DNA of 64,000 bases. It comes from Lysinibacillus timonensis. GTDB taxonomy: Bacteria; Bacillota; Bacilli; Bacillales_A; Planococcaceae. The DNA lies in assembly GCF_900291985.1 (NCBI RefSeq), contig NZ_LT985980.1, forward strand, positions 832,001 through 896,000. Reading direction: 5' to 3'. This document shows positions 38,193-47,966 of this stretch, in pieces. The notes beneath the pieces are model-generated. The model searched no databases. It was not told the DNA's origin and was given only the letters and a program-made list of their open reading frames with translations. Position numbers and translations under genes: made by a program. Position 1 is the stretch's first letter. The number at the start of each line of letters is the position of its first letter.

Positions 38193-40853
38193 TTAAACGG
38201 ACTTAACGTAATCATACACAGATGCAAGCGCATCTTCAAGTTTGGACACTTCTTTTGCACCAGCCATTGCCATATCAGGTCGTCCGCCTCCACGTCCACC
38301 GCAAAGTTCGGCAACTGTTTTTACAATATTACCAGCGTGATAGTTACCTCCGACTAAATCTTTCGTTACTCCTGCACATAGCATAACTTTGTCACCGTCA
38401 ACGGCACCTAACACAATCACTGCGCGCTCCATCTTTTCTTTCAAATCATCCATCATTTGTCGAAGTTGATTGTTATCTTTTGCATCTACTCGAGTTGAAA
38501 GGACAGTTACATCACCAATTTTCTGTGCAGCATCTAATACTTGGCCTGCTTGTGCATTTGCAATTTTTTGTGATAATGATTCATTCTCACGTTGTAGCTC
38601 TTTTAATTCATGTTGCATTGATTCAACACGGCTTAATATATCTTTCGGATTGGATTTTAATATAGATGCCGCTTGCTCTAACAAACGTTGTTCCTCTTTC
38701 ACTGCTTCAAATGCTGCTTTTCCTGTAACAGCTTCTAAACGACGAGTACCAGCTCCGATACCACCTTCTGAGACGATTTTAAATAAACCAATTTCAGAAG
38801 TGCGGTTGACGTGAATACCACCACATAATTCAACCGAATAATCGCTAACTTGTACTACACGAACAACATCACCATATTTTTCACCAAACAATGCCATAGC
38901 GCCCATTTCCTTGGCTTGTGCAATAGGCATTTCCTCAATGACTACTTTGATATCATCCCAAATTTTTTCGTTTACAATACGCTCAACTTGTTCAAGTTCC
39001 TCTTTTGTTGCAGGACCAAAATGCGAAAAGTCAAAACGTAAACGATCTGGGCCAACGTAGGAGCCCGCTTGATTTACATGGTCTCCTAATACATCTTTAA
39101 GTGCACGTTGCATGATATGGGTTGCTGTATGGTTTTTCACAATTAGATTGCGTTCGTCACGATCAACAGTTGCAGACACTTGATCATTTAAATGCATTTC
39201 ACCAGATTCAACAATTACAGTATGAAGAGATTGACCGTTTGGTGCTTTTTGAACATCTTTTACGTAAGCTTTAAATGCATCATTTGAAATGACACCGTGG
39301 TCTGCTACTTGTCCACCCATTTCAGCATAGAATGGAGTTTCAGCTAGTATTACAAGTGCTTCTTGACCTTCAGAGGCAACATCTACTATTTGACCATTCA
39401 CAACTATTGCTACAACAGCTGTTTCACAACTTAATGTGTCATATCCAACGAAATTTGATGACATAGTCAAGTTTGTTAATACTTCGGATTGTACTTGCAT
39501 TGAATCGACATCCTGACGTGCGTTACGTGCACGTTCACGTTGTTCGTTCATGCAAGCTTCGAATCCTGCTTGATCAACTGTCATACCAGCTTCCGCAGCA
39601 TACTCTTCCGTTAATTCAATTGGGAAACCATAAGTATCATATAATTTAAATGCATCGGCTCCAGGAATAACTGTTAACCCTTGAGCTTTTTCTTTCTCAA
39701 TAACTTCAGAAAGAATTGCAAGACCACCATCTAGAGTCTCATGGAAACGATCTTCTTCATTTTTAATAACACGAGCAATAAATTCATGCTTTTCTGTAAC
39801 TTCTGGATAAAAATCAGCCATTACTTCTCCAACTGTTGGTACTAATTTGTACATAAATGGTTTTTCAATACCAATTTGTTTCGCGTAACGAACTGCACGG
39901 CGTAATAGACGACGCAACACATATCCGCGTCCTTCATTTGATGGAAGTGCACCATCACCAATAGCAAAAGCAACTGTTCGAATATGGTCTGCAATTACTT
40001 TAAACGGTGTGTTAACGTCCTCTTCACTACCAAATATCTCTCGCAAATCAATTTCACCCGGGCGTTTGTATTGGCGATTAGAGAATTCTTCAATTTTCTC
40101 AATAATAGGCATGAATAAATCAGTATCAAAGTTCGTTGGTACATTTTGTACTACAGAAGCCATACGTTCAAGACCCATACCCGTATCAATATTTTGTTTT
40201 GGTAATGGTGTATATGTTCCATCTGGATTATGGTTAAATTGAGAAAACACAAGATTCCAAACTTCTAAATAACGTTCATTTTCTCCACCTGGATATAATT
40301 CTGGATCACTTTCATCATTTCCGTATTCTACTCCACGGTCATAGAAAATTTCTGAATTTGGACCCGAAGGACCTTCTCCAATATCCCAAAAGTTACCTTC
40401 GATTCGAATTAAACGTTCCTCTGGAATTCCAATTTCATTTTTCCATATATTATAGGCTTCTTCATCTTCGGGGTGAATAGTGATAGATAATTTTTCTGGG
40501 TCGAATCCCATCCACTTAGAGTCCGTTAAGAATTCCCATGCAAAATGAATCGCTTCTTTTTTGAAATAATCACCAATTGAGAAGTTACCTAACATTTCAA
40601 AAAACGTATGGTGTCGTGCAGTTTTCCCTACGTTCTCAATATCATTTGTACGAATTGATTTTTGTGCATTTGTAATACGTGGATTGTCAGGAATGACACG
40701 TCCATCAAAATATTTTTTTAAAGTTGCAACACCTGAATTGATCCAGAGTAAAGATGGGTCATTTACAGGCACTAGTGATGCGGATGGTTCTTGAGCATGT
40801 CCTTTTTCAATAAAAAATTCTAAATATTTACGTCGAATATCTGTTGCTTTCAT
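38193..40853 (-). CDS. alaS: Alanine--tRNA ligase
   Basis: AlaRS charges tRNA-Ala. The 886-residue protein has the class II catalytic domain (about 1-240, with [14 protein letters not shown] and TGMGLERMA), the tRNA-binding middle part, the editing domain with zinc ligands in [10 protein letters not shown] and CGGIH, and the C-Ala domain (about 765-886, with [14 protein letters not shown]). I take the ATG at 40853 behind AGGAGG; the frame stays open far upstream into the T-box leader but lacks a binding site there. Expression is governed by the T-box. Confidence 0.97.
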   Translation of the reverse strand: MKATDIRRKYLEFFIEKGHAQEPSASLVPVNDPSLLWINSGVATLKKYFDGRVIPDNPRITNAQKSIRTNDIENVGKTARHHTFFEMLGNFSIGDYFKKEAIHFAWEFLTDSKWMGFDPEKLSITIHPEDEEAYNIWKNEIGIPEERLIRIEGNFWDIGEGPSGPNSEIFYDRGVEYGNDESDPELYPGGENERYLEVWNLVFSQFNHNPDGTYTPLPKQNIDTGMGLERMASVVQNVPTNFDTDLFMPIIEKIEEFSNRQYKRPGEIDLREIFGSEEDVNTPFKVIADHIRTVAFAIGDGALPSNEGRGYVLRRLLRRAVRYAKQIGIEKPFMYKLVPTVGEVMADFYPEVTEKHEFIARVIKNEEDRFHETLDGGLAILSEVIEKEKAQGLTVIPGADAFKLYDTYGFPIELTEEYAAEAGMTVDQAGFEACMNEQRERARNARQDVDSMQVQSEVLTNLTMSSNFVGYDTLSCETAVVAIVVNGQIVDVASEGQEALVILAETPFYAEMGGQVADHGVISNDAFKAYVKDVQKAPNGQSLHTVIVESGEMHLNDQVSATVDRDERNLIVKNHTATHIMQRALKDVLGDHVNQAGSYVGPDRLRFDFSHFGPATKEELEQVERIVNEKIWDDIKVVIEEMPIAQAKEMGAMALFGEKYGDVVRVVQVSDYSVELCGGIHVNRTSEIGLFKIVSEGGIGAGTRRLEAVTGKAAFEAVKEEQRLLEQAASILKSNPKDILSRVESMQHELKELQRENESLSQKIANAQAGQVLDAAQKIGDVTVLSTRVDAKDNNQLRQMMDDLKEKMERAVIVLGAVDGDKVMLCAGVTKDLVGGNYHAGNIVKTVAELCGGRGGGRPDMAMAGAKEVSKLEDALASVYDYVKSV

Positions 40854-40989
40854 GTCAAAGTTTCCTCCTGATACAGTAGTTTTAAATTTATACATGATGA
40901 TGGTATATTTATTCCAATGATTAGGATGTTTAAGCCTTAATCTAATAGTGGTTAGATTCTTCTTTATAAGATTCCTACTTTTTTTATCC

Positions 40990-41269
40990 GCCAAATAAAA
41001 AAGTCTCCATCCCAGTAAGGGACGAAGACTATGAATTTCGTGGTACCACCCTCGTTTATAAGCTAGGTATAAAAATCTTCTCAATTTTGTTGTGAGAGAT
41101 CATTCTAACTTATTTCTCGAGCACTGTAACGTAAGTGAACGGCAGTGATTAGCTGCACTCTGGAATAGCTTTCAGTTAAAACTTACGAAAGATTCTTTCA
41201 GCCTAAGGAATCCCTTTCTGTTTCGTTAGCAAGAACTTACTCTTCCCATCATTGTTTTCACATATTCTG
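40990..41269 (-). promoter_or_regulatory. T-box leader of alaS (specifier GCU, alanine)
   Basis: T-box RNAs sense uncharged tRNA and prevent termination. The T-box AGGGTGGTACCACG lies at about 41041-41054, followed by the terminator stem (about 40996-41030) and a run of T. In stem I, GGAA and TTCC close a loop with AGTAAG on one side and TGAAAGCTA on the other; GCU at 41167-41169 occupies the specifier position, an alanine codon matching alaS. Between the terminator and the start codon there are about 135 bases of plain leader. Confidence 0.95.
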
Positions 41270-41275
41270 TTCTAA

Positions 41276-41304
41276 ATTATATGAAAACAAAAACATGGTG
41301 TCAA
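41276..41304 (-). promoter_or_regulatory. Sigma-A promoter of alaS
   Basis: Perfect TTGACA (41299-41304), 17-base spacer, perfect TATAAT (41276-41281), directly upstream of the T-box RNA. Confidence 0.92.
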
Positions 41305-41443
41305 TTAATTACTGCTTTTAATAATTCTATTTTTATTATCCCTTTTGAACTCTTCTTAGAAAAAGCTATAGTACAAGCATTAATAACAAAGTCAAATAAG
41401 AAAGGGGCCGAATGTGTAGATACCTCACTAATAATAAATTGCA

Positions 41444-42472
41444 CTAGACAGATAATAAAGATTTTATATCATCGACTAATTCGATACAAACTTCTTTGGA
41501 TGTAAACCATGAAGTAACAAAACGTATTGCTAAACTGTCATTTCCTACTTCTTCCCAAACCTCAAAATCATAAAGTTCTTTTAAGACTTCTACTGTACTT
41601 TTGTGAAAAATTGGGAAAATTTGATTTGTTGTCGATTCACTTAATAATGAAACGCCTAAATTCTTCAATTCACTACTTAAGTAACGAGCTAATGCATTTT
41701 CATGTTGACCCATTTCTATGTATAGATCATCCTGGAAAGCTCTTTCAAATTGGATGCCAACGACATAACACTTCGCTAGCATAGCTCCTTTGTTTTTAAT
41801 GTGATAACGAAAATACGGTTTTAAATGATCGTTAAACAGTACGATTCCTTCTCCACTTAACATTCCGATTTTCGTCCCACCAATATACATTACATCACAC
41901 AGGTCTTTAAACATATTCAACTTCACATCACTGGCATCTAATCCACTTGATAAACGTGCCCCATCTATAAATAGATATAAATTATTTTCTTTACAACAAG
42001 CATATAATTCTTCTAATTCTTTGTGGCTATATACAGTACCAACTTCCGTTGATTGTGAAATATACACCATACCGATTTTCACCATATGTTCATCTGTATG
42101 ATATTTTAATGCATTCAAAACATCACTGGGCATAAGTTTACCGTCCATTCCTGGAACTGTATATACTTTATGACCAGTAGCTTCAATCGCACCTGTTTCA
42201 TGTACGTTAATATGTCCAGTACTACATGCCAAAACCGCTTCATAAGGTCGTAAGATATGTGAAATAACAGAAGCATTTGCTTGTGTACCGCCTGTTACAA
42301 AATGAATATCACAATTTTCAGTCTCAAGTTTTTGTTTCATTAGTTTCTTTGCATTCTCGGTATGTCGATCTAGCCCATAGCCAACATTTTGTTCATTACT
42401 TGCTTCCGTTAGTGCTTTTAAAATCTCTGGGTGGCAAAGTTCACTGTAATCATTACGAAAACTATATTTCAT
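41444..42472 (-). CDS. Threonine-aldolase-like PLP enzyme (beta-eliminating lyase family)
   Basis: A 342-residue fold-type I PLP protein of the low-specificity threonine aldolase/beta-eliminating lyase group, which splits beta-hydroxy amino acids to glycine and an aldehyde. The PLP lysine is Lys201 (YIGGTKIGM); Asp170 in FIDGARL and His87 in STGHINVHE are the cofactor partners. The ATG at 42472 has TTAGGAG upstream. Exact substrate cannot be told from sequence. It is a single gene between the alaS leader and spo0M, not part of the B. subtilis order. Confidence 0.85.
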   Translation of the reverse strand: MKYSFRNDYSELCHPEILKALTEASNEQNVGYGLDRHTENAKKLMKQKLETENCDIHFVTGGTQANASVISHILRPYEAVLACSTGHINVHETGAIEATGHKVYTVPGMDGKLMPSDVLNALKYHTDEHMVKIGMVYISQSTEVGTVYSHKELEELYACCKENNLYLFIDGARLSSGLDASDVKLNMFKDLCDVMYIGGTKIGMLSGEGIVLFNDHLKPYFRYHIKNKGAMLAKCYVVGIQFERAFQDDLYIEMGQHENALARYLSSELKNLGVSLLSESTTNQIFPIFHKSTVEVLKELYDFEVWEEVGNDSLAIRFVTSWFTSKEVCIELVDDIKSLLSV

Positions 42473-42623
42473 ATTATTGCTCCTAACTTGTTCAATCATT
42501 TTAGTTTATCCTATTAGTAAGTTACCTTATATCTTGTATATTGCCAATTAATTCTTATAGATTTTATAAAAAGAATTTCGCACTTATCTAATTTATGTAC
42601 CAACTGATGTTTCAGAATTTGAA

Positions 42624-42657
42624 ATTAAAAAACTCAGAGAAACTTATTCCCTGAGTA
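42624..42657 (-). terminator. Terminator after spo0M
   Basis: ACTCAG (42632-42637) pairs with CTGAGT (42651-42656), and the minus strand continues with TTTTTTAA. Confidence 0.7.
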
Positions 42658-42666
42658 GTACAACTA

Positions 42667-43440
42667 TTAATATGAATATCTAGAAATGGTTTGTTGTAGT
42701 TTTTCTCGTAAATTTGGAAGATCTTGTTTTGAAATTGTTAAACGAACATGAGTTTCATCTGTATCTAACGCTTCTGATAAGAATCCTGCAAACCCTCTAG
42801 CTCGACGGTCTACTTGCATTAATATATCAACAGAATTTTCACTTTGAGAAAGGAAAACGATCTCCAATTCATCAAGTTGACCACGGAACAGTCCACTAAC
42901 AGGAACAAACTCGAATTCTTGAATAAATGGATAGTTTCTGCGATAACGATATGAAGCTTGCTCACACTCTGCTTTACGTAAAGTAAATCCGAGATTTTGA
43001 ACTTCATTTAATACATGTGCTGCAATACCAGATGGACGAATTTCGATGTAATCTTTATCTTCCGAATCTGCACCACTTCGAATATCTAATTCTGTTTTAA
43101 CCCAAACACGTGTGCTCCCTACAGTAATTGGCACATCAAATGGTAATTGGAACGAGAATGGAATGGATTTTCGTTCATTTGGTAGTATTGTAAAAGGTTC
43201 ACTCACTCTAAAGTGCTCAATCGGCGCTTTCGATGTATATTTGTTATCATCTACTTCTTTAATGTAAGTTGTATATAAAGTTAAGTATATTGCATCAATA
43301 CGTTGCTCAACATTTCCACCGACAATCTCAACTGCACCACGTACAACTTCACCTGCTTCATATGATGATTTTTCCAATTTGGTATCTACTTTTGATGATC
43401 CAATCCCAATACTTGCTAACATCTTATTAAAAAAAGACAT
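42667..43440 (-). CDS. spo0M: Sporulation-control protein Spo0M
   Basis: Spo0M has an arrestin-like beta-sandwich fold and affects entry into sporulation in B. subtilis. The ATG at 43440 (GGAGGG upstream) gives MSFFNKMLASIGIGSSKVDT and 257 residues, essentially the B. subtilis length. Conserved pieces are YEAGEVVRGAVEI, GSTRVWVKTELDI and DRRARGFAGFLSE. It sits in the accessory block between alaS and recD2. Confidence 0.93.
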   Translation of the reverse strand: MSFFNKMLASIGIGSSKVDTKLEKSSYEAGEVVRGAVEIVGGNVEQRIDAIYLTLYTTYIKEVDDNKYTSKAPIEHFRVSEPFTILPNERKSIPFSFQLPFDVPITVGSTRVWVKTELDIRSGADSEDKDYIEIRPSGIAAHVLNEVQNLGFTLRKAECEQASYRYRRNYPFIQEFEFVPVSGLFRGQLDELEIVFLSQSENSVDILMQVDRRARGFAGFLSEALDTDETHVRLTISKQDLPNLREKLQQTISRYSY

Positions 43441-43510
43441 CCATTTTCCCTCCATCAAAATATTTATTCTCCATTACTTACGAACGGACATCCAAAAAGT
43501 TCCCATACAT

Positions 43511-43940
43511 TTAATTTTTTGGGTATGTTTTTTTCAAAAATTCAATGGAGTGAAGAATCATTTCCTTTAATACTGCTTCATTTACATCCGATAGTTTATT
43601 AATGTAAACGCACCCTTTACCAGTTGTATGCTTGCCAAACCGCTTTAATGTTTCAGCACGAGTCTCATCACCAGTCGCAAAATAAAGACTTATTTTTGCC
43701 TTTCTTGGAGAGAAACCAACTAGAGCGGCATCCCCTTCATGGCCAGAGGCGTACTGATAATGATACGAACCAAAACCTATAATGCTTGGGCCCCACATTT
43801 TTGCCTGAAAGCCAGAAGTCTCCTCAAAAATTTTAAGTAATTTGTAAGAATCTTCACGTTTTTTTTTCACTATCTACCGATTCGATAAATTCAATTACAC
43901 TTTGATTCGTTTCTTTTGTTTTTTGCTCGTACTTGGCCAT
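43511..43940 (-). pseudogene. DUF1801 gene interrupted by a +1 frameshift in an A9 tract
   Basis: The body of the protein (WGPSIIGFGSYHYQYASGHEGDAALVGFSPRKAKISLYF, conserved in pieces) is a DUF1801 domain, but its frame opens only at a GTG at 43870 without a binding site. Upstream, in another frame, ATG at 43940 encodes a fitting family N-terminus, MAKYEQKTKETNQ, then VIEFIESVDSEKK, and runs into a stop just after nine consecutive A (43859-43867 on the plus strand as T). With eight A the two parts join into one 142-residue protein. So the gene is frameshifted, rescued by slippage, or a sequencing error. AGGAG lies 12-13 bases before the ATG. Function of DUF1801 is unknown. Confidence 0.75.
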
Positions 43941-44039
43941 AACTCGATTTCATCTCCTATAAGGTCAAGCTTTGGAAAAAGTATATCAATTGTTTTAATA
44001 TGATTGAAAGTAAAAGCACTTTGTGGATATCTTGAAATA

Positions 44040-44067
44040 AAAAAATGCCTTAAAAATTTAAGGCAGC
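44040..44067 (-). terminator. Terminator after the SIMPL gene
   Basis: TGCCTTAAA and TTTAAGGCA form a nine-pair stem just past the stop; the minus strand continues with seven T. Confidence 0.85.
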
Positions 44068-44073
44068 AATCAA

Positions 44074-44724
44074 TTAATATTGGAATTTTACTCTAACTTC
44101 TGCTTTAACCGAAATTAACCCTTGTTCAATAGGTGTCTCAAATGAATCTTGAGACAATGCAGCAGCGCGGTATAGTATCGGTGGTACCTCTACGCTTTCT
44201 TCAGTTATTTCTATTGGTTGAGGAGAATAATGCAGTTGCAGTGTATTCGCAATTGTTCTGGCTTTAGATATTGCATTTAGTAGCGCGATTTGAAGCGCTT
44301 GATGATAAAATTGATACTCATTATCTAATTTAAATTCAATCGACGATATTCGGTTTGCACCGTTTTTGACTGCCTCATCTATGACTCTTCCAATATTATT
44401 AATGTTTCGTACTTTTACTGTTAACGCATTAGTTACTTCATACCCTCGAAATACTTGACGTCCCTCAACATAATCATATCGAGGAAAAATATTAAATGCA
44501 GCTGTCTGAATATCTTCCCGATTAATATTTAATTGTAGTAATGCTTGGATGATTTGATTCATTGATGCTGTATTAGTCTTTTGAGCCTCCTGAATATCCA
44601 TCCCTTCAGTCACCACTTCAATTCGTAATTCGGCAATATTGGGTGCCACATTGATTTCACCATTACCAGTTACAATAATTACACGTAAATTTGAATTACT
44701 CGGCATATTTAACTGATGATTCAA
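44074..44724 (-). CDS. SIMPL domain (DUF541) protein
   Basis: A 216-residue protein of the SIMPL/DUF541 family, with GNGEINVAPNIAELRIEVVTEG at the N-terminus, a predicted repeat of beta-alpha units, and VEVPPILYRAAA near residue 180. Most relatives are exported; this one has no signal peptide, so it is probably cytoplasmic. The start is a TTG six bases after AAGGGG. It follows the DinB-family gene by 14 bases, suggesting co-transcription. Function not known. Confidence 0.8.
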   Translation of the reverse strand: MNHQLNMPSNSNLRVIIVTGNGEINVAPNIAELRIEVVTEGMDIQEAQKTNTASMNQIIQALLQLNINREDIQTAAFNIFPRYDYVEGRQVFRGYEVTNALTVKVRNINNIGRVIDEAVKNGANRISSIEFKLDNEYQFYHQALQIALLNAISKARTIANTLQLHYSPQPIEITEESVEVPPILYRAAALSQDSFETPIEQGLISVKAEVRVKFQY

Positions 44725-44738
44725 ATTTGTCCCCTTTC

Positions 44739-45191
44739 TTATGATCTTACATAATAAATAAAATCTGTTACAGCAGGTTCCTCACCTAATAAACGAAGTT
44801 GTGAATTAATTTGACCTCGATGATAATGTCCATGCATAGCAATATGTGTTAGTATCTCGCGAACAGTATTTTGAAATGGTTCTCCTGTGCTCGTTTTATA
44901 AGAAACCATTTTGTCTAGATCGTCATTTTTTAAGTTTAAAAGGTAAGTAATAATTGTCTCCTCATTTTTTTGGACCAACTTGTCACATTCTTCTAAGTCT
45001 ATATCTAACCAAATAGATAAATGAGAACTATCTTGACCTTTCAACCTTGTCATCCATACATTTTCCGCGAATAAAATATGAGAAAATAATCGGATCACAT
45101 CAGGTTGGTCATCTTTTATATTATGCAGAGCATTCAAAATTCGTTTATTCGCCCATATCAAATGTTCAAACATTTTTTGTATTGTTTCCAA
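44739..45191 (-). CDS. DinB family protein (putative metal-dependent enzyme)
   Basis: A 150-residue four-helix-bundle protein of the DinB/YfiT type. The metal-ligand histidines are visible: His37 region (LFSHILFAENVWMTRL) and HGHYHRGQINSQLR near 119-132. Family members include thiol transferases and many of unknown role; some are damage-induced, but no SOS box is obvious here. It lies between recD2 and the SIMPL gene. Confidence 0.85.
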   Translation of the reverse strand: METIQKMFEHLIWANKRILNALHNIKDDQPDVIRLFSHILFAENVWMTRLKGQDSSHLSIWLDIDLEECDKLVQKNEETIITYLLNLKNDDLDKMVSYKTSTGEPFQNTVREILTHIAMHGHYHRGQINSQLRLLGEEPAVTDFIYYVRS

Positions 45192-45309
45192 ACACTATTC
45201 ACCTCTATCAATTACATTTGTAAAACATATGCTTAAATCTTAAATTGATGAACTAAGATATTACCGAATTAGGAGTCCTTCTTTTCGATTGAAGCGTAAT
45301 AGGAATTAT

Positions 45310-47808
45310 TTATTTCATATCTTCCTCCATATAATCATATGGAGATATACCCTCCATTCCTATTAGCGGATGAACAGTATGAACAGTCTCCGTATTCAGT
45401 GAAGGGATCATTGCTTCGCCTAAAACTGTTACGATTTCCTGTTGTTGCTCTTGAACACTACTTGAATTCTTTTCTTTAACTTGTGTAATGTTTTCACTCA
45501 TTACCACTTCTTCAACGAGTACTTCTTCAGTATCCATTGGATTTAATCTTGCCTTTAAACTTGTTAGGCGTTGAAGGTCATCAGTCTTTGAAAGACCATT
45601 TGAAAAAACTTCTGGCTCACCGCATAATATAAGAAAATTTTTCGCTCTCGTAATCCCTGTGTAGAGAAGATTTCTTCGAAGCATTTTTGAATAACCACGT
45701 ACAATTGGCATAATGACTGTTTGAAACTCACTACCTTGGGACTTATGAATAGAACAACAATACGCTAGCGTTATTTGGTTTAAATCACCACGCTGATAGG
45801 TCACTTCATTGCCATCAAAGGATATTACAAGTAAATCTTGTTTTTCAATATTTTCTTTCGCTTTAATAATCGCAATGACTTCACCCATATCACCATTAAA
45901 AATATTGCTCTCAGGCTGATTGACTAGTTGAAGTACCTTGTCCCCTATACGGTAAACAATATCTCCGAAGACTAGTTCTTTTCTTGTGCCATCTTCGTTC
46001 GGATTCACTAAAGCTTGAATTTTTTTATTCAATTGATCAATTCCAGCAGGCCCTTTATACATTGGTGCAAGGACTTGAATATCACGTATTGATTGACCTT
46101 TTGCAATAGCGCTTTTCACTATTTGGGTTACTACATCTGGAATTTGATCTGCTGACGCTTTAATAAACGAACGATCCGTAGTTTTAGCTGATAATGTCGT
46201 TGCATCCGGTATATTTCCTTTTTTTATTTGATGGGCAAGTTCAATAATCGTTGAACCCTCTGCCTGACGATAGACATCTTTTAATTCCACTGTAGGAATT
46301 TGATTAGAAGCTAATAAATCTTTTAGTACTTGCCCAGGTCCTACGGGTGGAAGTTGATCTTGGTCGCCTACAAAAACAACTTGTACATCTTCTTTTATAC
46401 TTTTGAGTAATTGATGGGCTAACCAAGTATCCACCATCGACATTTCATCGATGATAATGAGTCTTCCTTCAATCTCTCTTTCTGTTTCTTCTTCTTTTTC
46501 GAGCCCGTTAAATCCTAATAACCGATGAATCGTCATTGCAGGAAGTTCAGTCGATTCAGCAAGCCGTTTTGCTGCCCTTCCCGTAGGAGCAGCAAGGACA
46601 ATTGGAAATGCCTCTTCCTTTTTTGCATATTCTTTTGGGTTTAAAGATATGCCATGAAGTTCCGCATACACTTCAACAAGTCCACGTATAACCGTCGTTT
46701 TCCCTGTCCCCGGTCCACCAGTTAAAATCATAACGGATGAGTTCAATGCGCATTCTATTGCATTAGCCTGTGTTTCAGCATACGTTACTTCAAACCGTTC
46801 TTCTACTTCTCCTATTGCTTTTCGTATTTCGTCATTTGAAAAGCGTTTTGTATTTTCATTATGTTTGATTAAGTCTAATATTTTAGAGGCAATCCCGATT
46901 TCACTAAAGTATAATGATGGTAAGTAAATCCTCGTTTCTTCTCCACAAATTTTACTTTCCTCACGCATCTCAATAATCGCTTTCGAAATAGCTTCAAAAG
47001 GGATTTCTTCTTGTTGACTTTGTTCTAACATAGATTTTACAAGTGGCAGTACGTGTTCCGCATCTAAATAAACATGTCCATCTGAAAGGGAAGCGTTATT
47101 TAATACATGCAAAACAGCTGCTTTAATTCGATCAGGATGATTTCCTGTAATTCCAAGTCGCTTACCTAATTCGTCCGCGCGCCCAAAGCCTACACCTTCA
47201 ACATCTTCTATTAAACGGTATGGATTTTCCGTTAGCAGGGGAACCGTTTCTTCACGATAAGTTTGATAAATTTTCATCCCCAGTTGAGGTCCGAAGCCCC
47301 ACTCGTTCAATTGAATAATGATTCTTTCTAATCCTAGATTTTCTTCTAGAATTTGACGAATCGTTATCTTTTTATCTTCTTTTAACCTTGGAATCAGATC
47401 TAATGTACTTGGATCTTCTATGATTTTTTTAATTGCATCTGCTCCTAGTTTATCTACAATTGTTTCTGCAGTTTTACGTCCGATTCCTGGAAATAAATCG
47501 CTCGATAAATAGTGAACAACTCCTTGCTCTGTAGCAGGGACTTCCTTTTCAAATATATCAACCTGAAATTGTTGGCCATATTTAGGATGATTTTTTAACA
47601 CTCCAGTAAATCGGTATAACTCATCTTCAGTAAGTTTTGGAAAATAACCTACTATAATAATTTCCTTATCGTCATATTGTAAATTGGTTTCTTGTATTTT
47701 CACTCTCATAATAGAATATAAATTGGAGGGATTATGAAAAATGGATACAACGGGACGACCAAGAATAAATAATTTATTCGCTTCAAATAAATTAAAATTA
47801 TCAACCAT
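45310..47808 (-). CDS. recD2: ATP-dependent DNA helicase RecD2
   Basis: RecD2 is a 5'-3' helicase acting in replication-fork repair, independent of RecBC. The 832-residue protein has the long N-terminal region typical of RecD2 with helix-hairpin-helix segments (about 100-215, FPGIGRKTAE, VEGVGFGRADEL), then Walker A GGPGTGKTT (364-372), Walker B IIDEMSMVD, and the C-terminal TLAYCCSIHKSQGSE and YTGITRAK motifs. I use the ATG at 47808, seven bases after AAGGAGGT. It is in the conserved place between alaS and the TPR/mnmA genes. Confidence 0.95.
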   Translation of the reverse strand: MVDNFNLFEANKLFILGRPVVSIFHNPSNLYSIMRVKIQETNLQYDDKEIIIVGYFPKLTEDELYRFTGVLKNHPKYGQQFQVDIFEKEVPATEQGVVHYLSSDLFPGIGRKTAETIVDKLGADAIKKIIEDPSTLDLIPRLKEDKKITIRQILEENLGLERIIIQLNEWGFGPQLGMKIYQTYREETVPLLTENPYRLIEDVEGVGFGRADELGKRLGITGNHPDRIKAAVLHVLNNASLSDGHVYLDAEHVLPLVKSMLEQSQQEEIPFEAISKAIIEMREESKICGEETRIYLPSLYFSEIGIASKILDLIKHNENTKRFSNDEIRKAIGEVEERFEVTYAETQANAIECALNSSVMILTGGPGTGKTTVIRGLVEVYAELHGISLNPKEYAKKEEAFPIVLAAPTGRAAKRLAESTELPAMTIHRLLGFNGLEKEEETEREIEGRLIIIDEMSMVDTWLAHQLLKSIKEDVQVVFVGDQDQLPPVGPGQVLKDLLASNQIPTVELKDVYRQAEGSTIIELAHQIKKGNIPDATTLSAKTTDRSFIKASADQIPDVVTQIVKSAIAKGQSIRDIQVLAPMYKGPAGIDQLNKKIQALVNPNEDGTRKELVFGDIVYRIGDKVLQLVNQPESNIFNGDMGEVIAIIKAKENIEKQDLLVISFDGNEVTYQRGDLNQITLAYCCSIHKSQGSEFQTVIMPIVRGYSKMLRRNLLYTGITRAKNFLILCGEPEVFSNGLSKTDDLQRLTSLKARLNPMDTEEVLVEEVVMSENITQVKEKNSSSVQEQQQEIVTVLGEAMIPSLNTETVHTVHPLIGMEGISPYDYMEEDMK

Positions 47809-47966
47809 TCTCCAAACCTCCTTCACATTATCGTACATTCGATTTTATCATAACCTTGGTAAACTGTCTTTTTAATGGGAACATTGCTTGTAGATAATTA
47901 TTTATTTGATTTTCACCAAATGAAGACAATGATAGAATAATAAGATAAAGTTATTATGAAGGGCTT

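Noticed and set aside
40854-41084. N-terminal extension of AlaRS by 77 residues
   Set aside because: The frame is open by chance through the T-box terminator region; the family start with AGGAGG upstream lies at 40853.
41281-41505. 74-residue plus-strand frame upstream of alaS
   Set aside because: It covers the alaS promoter on the opposite strand and has no ribosome binding site.
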